Assembly (NCBI RefSeq): GCF_028389875.1
Contig: NC_084669.1
Location: 30,864,567-30,928,566, forward strand
Source of the DNA: Rhea pennata
Lineage: Eukaryota > Chordata > Aves > Rheiformes > Rheidae
Length of the DNA stretch: 64,000 nucleotides
Reading direction: 5' to 3'
Below the pieces are notes generated by a model. That model did not search any database, was not told the origin of the DNA, and saw nothing but the letters and a program-made list of their open reading frames with translations. The position numbers and the translations under genes were made by a program. Within the stretch, counting starts at the first letter, position 1, and every line of letters starts with the position of its first letter. Positions 1-11,700 of this stretch are shown piece after piece.

Positions 1-837
1 TCCTTCTCACCTCTATTTTGCATCTTTTTCGTGGTACCCTCTAAATAGTACCTTTCCTCTTTGTTTCTTGGTTGGTTAGTTCGATTCAGCCTTCTCACTG
101 TCAATGAAATACTGCAGATAAAATCCATGTAGCTTGTGCAGGCACCTATATTTCAGTTCAGAGTTGTTTCTGCATAGCCTCTATGGATCCAGGAACTCTT
201 TAAAGAAGAGAACATACTAGATTCTTCAGCAAATCAAGTGAGCATGTAGCAGGCCTCAGCGCTCCTTCAAGGATCCCTCTCTGAAAATCCTCCTATTAAT
301 TAGTTTGTGCTCCTCACAGATCTGTTTTGGCTCCTTCTCCAGAGATAGATTCTGTTTTCCTTTTTACTTCTGTACAATAGAGCAAAGGTGCAGCCACTGC
401 TTCTTAATTATACACTTTCTTCAAGAGAATACATTATTATAACTCACTCTTCAATCAAAGAATTTCATGATACATATTTTTAATAATTACATTTTACCAT
501 TAAAATTCTTTACTCCATTTGACTCTTGTTACAAAGTGTAATATACCAGTAAATGATTCCTGAAGTCAGGTAGGTAGGCAAGTTTGTAAATTATTTCTGA
601 GACTAGTTCCTGTTGAGAAAAGGTGTTACTATGCATTCCATATTCACTTATGTACCATCTGTTGACTTCCACATGTTGTAGTTTCACAATGTGCGTTTTA
701 GACTTACTACTAACTAAACAATAATTGAAGAAAACATGAACAATGGAAAAAATAAGTTATATTTGTAGCTGCAAATCTTGGAACAAACTGCAAAAGCTAG
801 TTGAGAGTAGACACATGGTGGTGAAGAGGATAGTGTC

Positions 838-925
838 CCTATTCTTCAGTTAGAAATACTGAGATAAAGTGATTTGTACAAGGTCAAACAGATAACCAAA
901 AATAGACTCTTGGGCTTCTGGCTCC
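838..925 (-). repeat. MIR-like SINE fossil
   Basis: ACTGAGATAAAGTGATTTGT, then ACAAGGTCAAACAGATAACC, then TTGGGCTTCTGGCTCCGACT follow the reverse complement of the MIR core (ACTGAGGC.. GTGACTTGCCCAAGGTCACACAGCTA.. TCTGACTCC) in order and spacing. MIR elements are ancient in amniotes and highly decayed in birds. Confidence 0.55.
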
Positions 926-2083
926 GACTTCTGAGCATTGTTGCAAAACTGTCCTTACTCTTCTTTGTAAGAGTTTGCTTTACAAAAGTACTTACTGGTT
1001 GTTTCTACATCAGATCACAGTAGGCTAACAGCAATACAGGTTGCTCCCAGGTTCATCTATCAGGGTAAACCTTGACTTTAAAAAATATATAACTTAGAAG
1101 ACATTTACAGTTGCATGGAGTTAACAGCAAACACTGAACTGGAAAAGTACTTAAAAAATTCGGTAACTTCTAGTGTTGAATTAATACAACTCTGACACCC
1201 CTACCTGCTTTGATTGTGTGTTCTGAGGGGTTGCATAAATATTTATGCATTTGATTAACTATAGGCATATGAAAAACTTTTGAAAAAAATCCCTTATACC
1301 AATCCATAGGGCATATTTGGGAATGTATCATAAATTTTTAAAGTACCGGGAGTTTGTAGAAAGTGCAACTATATTAGATGAACAATCACTTTATGTGTGA
1401 ACCTTCAAACATAGCACATAGGAGGATGTGGATTTTCAATACCTTTTTTCCCCTCCAAGCAGTGGAAAACATGTAACAATTGGAAAGATATCTGTTAGTG
1501 TCCCACAGCCTGTTCAGGAAATGGCTCTTATGAAACTGATGCTTGTATGCCTGTGGAATTCACGATGAAGACTGAATGGTAAAGGAACTGAATAATGGGT
1601 TTGTTTTTCACTTGGTGAGTAAAGCATATTTTGCAAAAGTCATCCCTCTCAGCAATTCTTTAACATAAGTACATAACATGTTTATATTTTAGGGGGTAAT
1701 TGCATGTGTTGAAGCTTATTCATACTGCAGTTGGATGACAGTATGGATAGTTGGCAGATTCTTTGTGGGAAAAAGAAACACAAATTCATATAATATAACT
1801 TCTATTAAAAGGATTTTCTGAAACAATCCCACAAATACCAGAACATTCCTACTTTAAAATAAAAGTCTGGAATACAGGCACAAGAAATCTTAGCCTGCTA
1901 ATAAAACAGTGGAGTATTCGTTAACACTTATGATTTTCCCATCTTCTGCACTCTGGAATAGCCTCATAATCTGACCTTTCATATTGCAGCTGTGCCCATA
2001 TCATCAAGTTCCCCATTATTGATGTAGGAGATAACCCCTGATAAACTGCTGTAATATAAGAAAATCACATATCACTCCAATAA

Positions 2084-2084
<1 letters not shown>

Positions 2085-2132
<48 letters not shown>
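2085..2132. repeat. Uninterrupted A48 tract
   Basis: Forty-eight consecutive A. It is the longest simple run in the window. The flanks (AATATAAGAAAATCACATAT before, GAACAGCAATGATGAGCTAA after) show no obvious target duplication or gene-derived body. Confidence 0.95.
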
Positions 2133-2136
<4 letters not shown>

Positions 2137-4177
2137 AGCAATGATGAGCTAAGAGCTGTATGATGAGCTTTACTTTTAGGTTATGTCTGTGTTAGTTTAT
2201 TTGCTGAGGCAGTTTAACCTGAGCTACAGCTCACTCTTCTTTCTGTACAGTATATTTAAGGCTTGACTTAAGCCTGATAAAATCAAAAAGAGTGTTTCTA
2301 CTAATTCTGCTTATCTTTCAAGCTACAGAATTGAACTGTGAGTTTTTGTGTTTCTCAATCTAAAATCTGGTGGATCATGCCCAGTTATGTTTTGTAGTTG
2401 CCCAAAGGTGAGGCTTAAAAAGGTTCTCCCACATAAAGTCTCTTTGGCTAGGTTTGGTTACAATTTCCCTGAAAACAGAGATGGTTTTGGTACTGAATCT
2501 CTAATACAGCTGCTTTTGTAAGTTTAACAGTTGAAAAAAAGGAGAATGATGGGGAGAAAAAGTTTGCTGTAAATAGGTCTGAATCCCTCTCCATTCTTCC
2601 CCAGCCCATTATACTACTGTTTATGCCCAGTTTCAAATGAATCTTAATCATGAGAGCCAGTTTTCTTTGCGAAAAAAGTGTAGGTAATATGCCAACAAAC
2701 CAGCATGAGGCTAGCTTTGTGGTCTAGTATCACGAGATCCTCACACCTCTACATGCAGTGAGGTGATATCACCATTTGGAAAATATACTAGCATTTTTCT
2801 ATGCTGACGTGGCTCTTGCAGCATTTGCTTTGCTCTGCAGGCCAGGTGCACAGAATTCCTGTGCTGGGTATCCTGCAGAACTCTGCTGCTGGCAGGACTT
2901 GTTGAACTTAGCTAATGAAGAAGTACTTTCCTGAAAAAAGAAGAGCCTTTTCTAATGTTCGTCCTTTATATTAGACTGGTAGGGCCAGATTTGCTCTGGA
3001 GAACCTTTCTAGCTTTGTTAAGCTTACACTGATCATATATTTAATCTACTGTCCCTTTTAGGGATGTAAACAGAGCAACTTACTCATCTTGAAAACTTAA
3101 CTTCGCATCAGTTTGAAAATGAGCAGTTAGGCTATAAATTTAATGGAAGGGGGAAGAAATAGCAACCTTTTTGTTCTGCATAAAATGTTTAATGTAAACA
3201 ATCTGAATAAAATCTTTAGCACATGGGATTTCAGCCCATGTCTAGGGTTGTTAAGAATGACAGTACTAATAATTTATTTGTTTTAAGATTGCTTTTATAT
3301 AACCCAGTTTATAACATGGGACTGTACAGATGCCTTTGGGATTTAAGAACTCCGAGGCTGCAAGCACAAGTGTTCAAAGTGAGATACCTGTTGCCAGCCA
3401 TTGAAATACCACTGACTGATAACCTGGCATTGCTTTGCAGATAAAGACCCTTTCTCAGTATTGCCCTGTGGAAATAGTGCTTTCAGGAGCAGAGAAGTAC
3501 CGCTGTTCAGTCAGAGTTACCGAGATGCTGACATCCTTCCCTGAAGGATCAGAAAGGGAGGAGGGCCACAGTGTAGTACTTCTTGGAAAAAATGGAATCA
3601 GTCACACTGAGGAAAACAGGCACATGTGACTTACCCCATTATGCCTAGAGACACCCACAAAGCATTGGAAGTGCTTTTCTTCTTTCTTTCTTGGCTTTAC
3701 ATACGCCACTCTGCTACGGAGTGCGTACGTACACACTCTGCTAACAGATTGCAGAAAAATTTTTAATCTCTGTCCATTATTGTGATTCTAAGTAAAATTG
3801 TATTTATAGCTCTGCTCTGCAGTTTCCTTGATGGCAAAGTTTGTATGTGTCTTACATGAGTGTGTGTGAAGATTTACTCAGTGTCAGTTGCTGTGATGAC
3901 ATTTGCTAATTCAGTGGTGGATGCAAAAGAGTTTCCAAAAGAAGAAGTATGGAAAATGAGACTGTAACCACTGAAACATTGGGACTAAGATGGTATGTGA
4001 GAGTGAAAAGATCGGCAGTGTGCAGCTGCCTTATGCTGCTGAATTTTAATCATGACTTGCAACAAATTGCCTTTTATTACACTGGTTCTTGGCACCTTTT
4101 TTATAGGACCACCAGTAGTGGCCGTAGCATTTTTTGCAAAATTGCTTGGATGATCAGACCAAGCACATCTTCACTTG

Positions 4178-4262
4178 TGACCCAAGTCTGAATTTGAACT
4201 CGAGTCCTTGGAGGTGAAAAGCTTGTCCATTAACCCACAACGCTGCGCACTATTGCCCTTGC
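4178..4262 (-). repeat. tRNA-like SINE fossil
   Basis: On the minus strand GCGCAGCGTTGTGGGTTAAT, then GGACAAGCTTTTCACCTCC, then GACTCGAGTTCAAATTCAGA look like a pol III promoter pair: a weak box A (GTGGGTTAATGG) and a good box B (GAGTTCAAATTC) about 40 bases apart. No cloverleaf can be closed, so it is not a tRNA gene. It could be the head of a MIR-like or another tRNA-derived element. Confidence 0.35.
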
Positions 4263-5664
4263 CAGCAGACTGCTCTGTGAACAGCTGCTGAAGTGCTTCA
4301 GTTTTGCCCTAGTCCTTTCACACCTCCAAGTTACTGGAACATACCCAAGTGCACGGTAAACTGCAGGCTCTTCGCAGTACAGAACAAGCTGTGCAATTGT
4401 CTTTAACTGAAACAGAAATCATCTGTCTTAAATTATTTTAATCCAATCAGTCATCTCTACAAAGGGTTATAAAGAGACAAGAAAACAGAAAGAATGGCTG
4501 CCAAGCAGAAAATACAGGACACAAATAAAGTTGCTAAGATGAAATGAAATATGAAGGAATAATGATTTATTCCAAATACCACTGGACTTACAGTCTGAAT
4601 GAATGGGAAGGATATTCAGATGCAGTGAGTTTTGTAGGCTTTCCCCTGAATGATTTTCATAGTCTCAGTAGAAGCGAGGGGAAGGTAAAGTTGCGTAAGG
4701 TACATAAGGAGAACACACAAGAATTTTGAAATGCTCCAGAACCAATTCTCACTAATTAATATATGCTTTTCAAGCCTTTTGTAAGTAGACAAGCACTAAC
4801 AGCTGTAGTTCTTTTTATAGATAGAAAATAATCTCTAGTACATGTTGGAGTTGAAGGATATAGAGAACAACATGCTGTGGATTCATAAGGCTTTTCTAGC
4901 CATGGAAGTATTCTTTTTATGTGCTCTAAAATTGGAAGGGAATGCAGAAGAATGCAGAGTACAGTCTTCAAGAGTACTACTTCTGGGAATGAAATTATGA
5001 CAGGAGAAAAGAGGTTAGCTTGAGAAACACATACCATACCCTAATGCATCTTATTAACATGTGATACAGCATGTCTGAGCTTTGACCCATTTTCTTGTCA
5101 GGTTCAGCCAGCCTTTGCTACCCCTGTGAAATGGGCAGTAATAAAGCATTCCCATTTGCTAGTGTTTGCTTTCCGTTTTGCGCTGGTGTGAATGGCCTTC
5201 ATGACAAAGGTGGGGAAGAATTGCAGCTTCATGTTTTCAGATTTTAAAAACCTGAACAATAAGTCGTAATGAAATTCTGCAGACTTGATGAATATCTTTG
5301 AACAGAGCTCCTGTTTGAAGATGATATGTTTTTCCCCTCCTTATTGCTAGCTGAATATATAATCAGTTTGTACTGTCCTCTGTGTGAAGACAATATCCGG
5401 TTGTGGTAGGTAAAGGCAGGAAATGTAATAGCTCTTTTCCATCTCTAATACCTATGATTTTATTTACATAAAAACATCTTGGATTTTCAACAGCTTGTTT
5501 CTTTTAGCATTTTATTACCTGCCTGAACTGCCTACTCATTCATGATCCCAAATTTGGCTGCTGTGGAAGTCATTACTCAGTTTTTAGTTGTAATAACCCT
5601 ATTTGAGATAAGTTTCCAAAAGTTTGCTTCAAATCAGTGCCCCAAATCTCCTGGGACCTACTGT

Positions 5665-5666
<2 letters not shown>

Positions 5667-5695
<29 letters not shown>
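5667..5695. repeat. T29 tract
   Basis: Twenty-nine consecutive T after CTACTGTAA. On the minus strand, the gene's strand, it is a poly(A) run; no coding body precedes it. Confidence 0.95.
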
Positions 5696-5699
<4 letters not shown>

Positions 5700-6700
5700 A
5701 TGAGCTTGTTGCATTTTTGTTTTAAGGCTGTTTCTGATGTGATGTTAAAGAGTGGTTTGCTTAGAACAAAACTACTTGCTGGGTTCCCTCCATTCTTTGG
5801 AATAAGCAGAGAATTACTTGGAGGGTAGGTACTCCCTACCTCCCTGCCTGCAAGGTACTCCCTTGGAGGGGAGGGTGCCTGCAGGAAAGAACTGTTTCAA
5901 TAGTTCTTTGTGCCCTTTGGTCTTGTGCTCAGAAAGTATGTATTCCCCACTGAGACTGACTACATCTCGTTTTTGTTGGATTGCAGACTCCTGTGGATTG
6001 TAGATTAATTCCCTCCATTTATTCTCATGTCCTAGAATGAGCACCAGAGAAAAGCAAAAAATTACTATTTCATAGAACTGTTTCCTTTCCTTTCTGGAGG
6101 AGTAAGTACAATTCACTGGAGGTAGTCACTGTGGAGAAGACCTTGCCAATATGGATACTACTGGATAGAGAAAGCAAAAATTAAAATGCTGATGTGGAGA
6201 GGATGTGGATTCCCCATGTCTGTAAAACAGAACTTTATGGGCAACTAATCCTTCTCCACCTAAGGTTTACTTCAGAAAAGCACACCTAAAGGTAAACTCT
6301 TTTGAAGAATTGGAAGTCAGTTGTATTTCCTTAACCATAAGACATTTCACTACATATATTGCTTTGAACTCTGCATTCTTGACACCTGCTAAGGGGAAGC
6401 GAAGAGGAGCTTTCTGGTACATACCTGTTGCTCAGAGGAGGTTAGCTAAATTGTGTTGAGCTGCTGTCTAAATAACTGTCAGAAAAATAATCTAGATATG
6501 GAAAGGAGCATAGGCTTGTCTTCAGTGTGATTCCCTTCCCTTCCTTTACAGTCTCAGAACTTAAAATAAAGATCCAATACTTCAGACTTTTGCTCAAGTG
6601 CATTGTCTTTCAACTATACTGTACAGAAAATGAGGGAAAACGTGTTGTTAATGATAGAAGGGAGCACTGACTGTGTGATTAAGTTTTTTTAAAATATTTC

Positions 6701-6726
6701 TTTTTTTTTTTTTTTTTTTTTTTTTT
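6701..6726. repeat. T26 tract
   Basis: Twenty-six consecutive T between AAATATTTC and ACTTAAGTG. It lies about 1 kb from the T29 tract. Confidence 0.95.
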
Positions 6727-8638
6727 ACTTAAGTGAAAAAAGTCAGTTGTGAATCTCGTATTTCCTCTTCCTCCCAAATTAATCTTAAGAGGCTGGTAGG
6801 TAAGATCTATACAGTGGTGGTATATACTTGAGCAGAGTAAAATCAAAGTGAAAGAAATCATTTCATGAGCTGCATAAAGAAGAAGTAATAGAATTATGAT
6901 GTGACTCGGATCAAGAAATGAACCACTGGAAAGAGCTCTCATGCAGAAAAGTTGACTCCCCTTGGTTTTATCTTTGCTTGTCCTGTGTTGTGTCTCTGTA
7001 GGAGCATATCAGAACAGGATAGGAAGGTTTTCTGGATTCAGCTGATCCACGGTTGTTGCAGAGATACTAACTAACTAAGCTGACACACTGTTTTGCACCA
7101 CCACTTAGCTGCTGGAGTTCTTTTTCTGGCTGTGGCTCTTCATCTTAGGGTACAGGAAACCAGAGCTATATTCAGAAGGTAGCTCTACTCCTTGGCCATT
7201 GCTGTATGTTATTATAATGCTGGGTATCTGGGCTGCAGATGGTCTCTGGTGAGACTCTCCTTTTCTTAGTCCAATACCATTCAGGCTTTCACCTGTCTAA
7301 AGCATACAAGGATTTGAGAGAGATAGAAAACACAGATGTCTAAAATGAGATCAGATTGCAGCATCTATGAAAAAGCAATGTATGTTTAGATAAGCACTTT
7401 GACAATCCGAACTAATGCAAAGCCAGACTTAAAGGATTGCGGAAAGGGTAGACCTGAACAATTTTGGAATGTTTCACGAGTACCTTATGAGAAAACTGTT
7501 GCTAAAGAGGTTATTAAAGCACAGACTTTGCATTTGCTACTTCAGAGTCTGGTCATCTGTGGTAAAAGACCAGGCTAATAACAGCACATTCATCTGTGAA
7601 CAAAAGTGCTGAGAATGTGCTCAAAGAGTCTATGAATTCAGTGAAATAAACAGTTCCTACATTAAGAAATTGAGATAAGCAAGGTGGCATCTGTTTAGGT
7701 TCATCATGACATGGAAATTTTGAAAGGAGAATCAAACTGGAGAAAAGAGTGAAAACTGGAATTGCCGGGAAGGTTTATTAGCTTATTTTGACAGTAGGAA
7801 TGCTAGCTGTGACTTGCACAGGACCAAAAAACAAAAGTGTTAGGATGAGGCTAGCAATAGCTTGTAAAGATCACTACTAACAAGGCAGAGTTAATTTAAG
7901 ATGTTTATATTACACTGTGATTAATACTGCAAAGATTAAACTGTCTAGCTCCCATTTTGCTTTCATCCAGCAACTATTTTCTCTTGTTTCCTCATCTGTC
8001 AAGACTCAAGTTAACTCACTTGGGGAAGATGTCAAAAAAATATCAATATAATGTAGTTCTGTTACATGGAAGAAAAGAGAAGCACTGGGACAATCCCTTA
8101 CTGAATAAGTGCTATGGCATGTTTCCAAAACTTACCCGAGTTTCATGCAAGTTGCATGTTTTAATTGGTTGGCCCTACCCAAAACAGAGAATATTGAACA
8201 GTTAACAATACCAATTTATAAAGTAGTACTTTCCACAAGTCTATGGCTGTTTCAGAAGGACTGCTATCTGAATGGCGTATCTTCCCGTCAGTTATTTATA
8301 TAAAATTTGGCACAAAATTAGGACTTCCATGATCAACTAAGGAAATCACAGACAGACCTCCTCAGGGAACCTGCTGAATCCATGAAAATATTGAAGTTCC
8401 TTGAAGAAGTTGGACTTAAGGGGAACTGTGTAGTACATATATTCTCCATCAATCTCTGATTAATTTCAGCAATACATTCTACCACTTGCAGCATTTTTTT
8501 TATATTCCATTGGGAGTATCATCTTGTTTTTGCATCTCAACAAATGAGTTAATTTAAGCTCCAAGAGTGCAAGAAAATGTAATTATTTTTTATTTGCTCA
8601 GTTAGACCCATGGCAAATACTAAAATAACAACTCTTAC

Positions 8639-8707
8639 AGCAGGTGTAGCAGTGTACTCTGTGACATTCAGATCCACCATGGATATGTCATCAGAATCTA
8701 CAAATGT
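8639..8707 (-). CDS. OPN4: OPN4 exon 10: acidic tail segment (residues 469-491)
   Basis: The acceptor is CCTGTGTTCTTCTTTCAG|ACA, with a good pyrimidine tract, and the donor CCTGCT|GTAAGA, phase 0 at both ends (23 codons). The peptide reads [18 protein letters not shown] and is acidic. If the donor is not used, the frame runs 29 codons further and stops at 8549-8551, giving a retained-intron end with a hydrophobic VRVVILVFAM. The exon lies only 466 bases from exon 9 and keeps the frame, so I accept it as part of the gene. Confidence 0.75.
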
Positions 8708-11700
8708 CTGAAAGAAGAACACAGGAAAGAAAGACAAGTGACATACAGGTACGTCACAGTAGCCATCAAGTTTGAAATGCAAGGAGTGGGGGAAAAAAGG
8801 GGACAGCAGAGGACTGAAATGTAGCGATAGACTGAGGACAGCTTTGTTTTCTCTCTCTCTCCAATAACTATATTTGTTCATTTAGAACAAATGGGGAGAC
8901 AACAGAAAGATAAGTAACTTGCACACTGAAAAGGAATTATTACTTAATACAAACTTAAATAGAACCCTCAGGTGCTAAGTTCAATACAACAATGCCAGAA
9001 ATACAACGAAGACAGATGGATAATGAACCAGTTAAGGACCTTTTACAGCCTCAAAGTGTTAATTCATAGGTTATCCCCATCTTCTAGGCAGGAACATTCA
9101 TGACAAATTATGATAAAATGTGCAGATTAACCTACCAGTTGCCTGAGAACTTAGATGTCACACAGTCTATTACCTTCTCAAAAATCCCAGAATCATGGCT
9201 TTTTGCTTTAGGTTTGGCTCTCATGTCACTAGTTTGATTTGTGTCTTTTACCATTTCATAGGAAAACTGTCTGCTAGGAGGTCTGGAGATCACAGTGGTA
9301 ATACCAGTTTCTGTATCAGTACAGCCCTAAAATGGTACAACAAAAATAATCACTTTAGGTTCTGTAGACTTCCAGCCAATTTGTCCTGTGAAAATCAGCT
9401 TTACTTAGACGGAAATTACAAGAGGGACAGACATTTTATAAAAGACATTTCACAAAAGCTGTGTCATGTGCAGCGAAATAAAGTCTTTTGCATATAACTG
9501 GTACAAACAAAACTATCAAGTCTTTTAAGTCTAAAATTCAATAGATTTCAAGTACTACATGTAAGAAATGAAAAGATACGCAATGAGCTTGGCAGTAATA
9601 TGCTGAAGTAAGATTACTATGATACAGTGGGTCACATAGGAACAGTGGTATGTTATAAAAACCAATATGTTCTGTGAAGTACTGGTAGGAGCATGGCATA
9701 GAGGAGAATATAGCTGTCCCCATTTACTCAGTACTAATGAAGTCTAACATGGGTTGCTGTGTCCAGTTTTGGGCACCTTACTTGGAGAGAGCATAGATAA
9801 ACTCTCTCCAAAGAAGAAAATAAAAAAGAGGTGCAGAAAAACATGACTACAATGGAATTGAAGGAACTGGTCTGTTGAGCCTGTTTTATGGAGAGAGAAT
9901 CCCAAGTGAAGATGCTGTAGAAGAATTTTAATACATAACAGACTAATTGCTCCAAGGAGGATCAGGATCATTTTTTCTGTATAACTCTGGGGAATGAGAA
10001 GGGGAAGGAAAAAAATACACTTAATTTGCAACAGTGACAATCAAGGTTGTATTTTAAGAAGCAGCTTTCTAACTACTAGGGAAGCAGTGATGAAGGCAAT
10101 CTACAAAGTGAAATGTCTCCACAGAAGGTTTCTAAGAAAAGGTTAATGAAATATTCAGGAGGAAAATTTAAACATAACTTTCCTGCTGAAGTGCAAGATG
10201 TTGGACGAGAGTATTTTCTGCATCCAGGTATAAAGTGGGTTAGTACTTACAGTCTCATTTGATTGAACTGTAAAATGGAAGCAACTTTGTTTTCTAATCA
10301 CCAGTCCTCACGTGTTGCTGAACTTATTAGCTCCTTCTCTTTGCAAAGAACTTTTTGAAGGCATAAAATAACTTTGCATCCATAAGAGTATAAAAAGATA
10401 GTTTAGCAGCTTATGCAATCCCTAATTATATTAATTATAGTTTGATGACCAACTTTGACATAGAATACATGGCAGCATGTATATTGCCTTTTTGCGCTGT
10501 GAATGCATGTGTAGAAAGCTTAAGCCTAGTTGATCTAAATACGGTGTAGAAACAAAAGAAATTATTGGTGGGCATTGAAGCAGGTAATTTTGCTTGTCTG
10601 TTTGCTTTAAACTTGAGCCCCGTACTTCAGCTGACCTGATATTACTTGCTGATACAGGGAATTCTATGGTCAACTCAAAATGTTAAGGAACATACATACT
10701 GTTGTTAGAAAATCTTGTCTCTATTATTATTCTGAACAAAATAAAGTCTTACCCATGGCTTACAGAATATTCTAGAGTGAAGTATACCAATTGCTTGTTT
10801 TGTTTTGTTTTACTTGGGGTAATTTTTGCTGTCAATTCCACTGTTTTTCCTTAAATATTAAGAGTTGCTTTCCTGGGCAAATATAAGTGTTAAATTTTTT
10901 ATAGGGTTCCTCCCTCCCCCCTCACTGATAGTAGGAACAGAGCATGTAGCATTACTGAAGGAGGCTGTCTGTTTTTTAAGAATTTTAATTTATCAGCTGA
11001 TAAATTATCTTCATGCAATTTTTTATATTCCTGTGGACACAAAGTTATTTTGTACCTTAGAAAATCCCTTAGAAAAGTAAACAATTTCCAGTCAGTTCTT
11101 TGTAAGGAGTCAGGATTCACAATTAAAAATGTTTCACTTTTAATTAGCCAATTTAAAAACATTCAAGATGAATGGTGGCTCTTACCCAGAAGAATTTCAT
11201 TTTGATTGGACTCAGAAGCTAAACAATACAGCATATAAAGAAATTGAAACACCACTGTTAAAAACTGTCAAAATGCAGAGCTTGACTGGATCTGATGCAA
11301 GGATTAGCTTGACTATGAAAAGAATCACTGAGAAAACAATGACCTTTTCATATATTTGGAAATTGTATTTAAAACAATTGCATAGAGGATACTAATGTGC
11401 TTCTAGTAAGCAAGAGAGAGCCTGGGACTCCAAACATCTCACTAGTTTCCAGCTGCTATGCAAAACATTTGGCTTCAGTTAGACTGATAGCAGTAAGCTG
11501 CTGTTTTCTGAAAAAAATGGTTTTGTAATGGATTTTTTGTTTTGTCTGAAAATGATGATTAATGGTTTTCCATATACAACCCTTGTCACCTTCAGAAACT
11601 ATTATCTGTTTCTTTATAATCTTGCTTTCACTAAAAAATATTTCATTCACAGTGATTTCTTTTTTTGTATGTCCAGACTCCAAATCTGTGGTCAGACAAG

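Larger units (their letters stand above)
1..8548. other. 3' flank of OPN4: possible terminal exon, UTR and repeats
   Basis: AT-rich DNA without a defensible complete exon. The terminal OPN4 exon should lie here unless the frame ends by read-through at 8549. Two phase-0 acceptors followed by short closed frames are seen on the minus strand: CTCAATTTCTTAATGTAG before 7656 (8 codons, stop at 7630) and a stronger pyrimidine-rich one before 6031 (8 codons, stop at 6005). Neither can be chosen from sequence alone. The MIR-like and tRNA-like fossils and the long A/T tracts are listed separately. I see no LDB3 PDZ or LIM exon. Confidence 0.5.

Noticed and set aside
5814..6116. 100-codon minus-strand frame after a strong acceptor (GHENKWREL...), considered as the last OPN4 exon
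   Set aside because: That frame needs a donor exon ending in phase 1, but OPN4 exons 8, 9 and 10 all end in phase 0. In phase 0 the same acceptor gives only 8 codons before a stop.
6679..6942. 87-codon minus-strand frame ending in a Lys run
   Set aside because: The Lys run is only the T26 tract read in reverse, with no splice sites or similarity.
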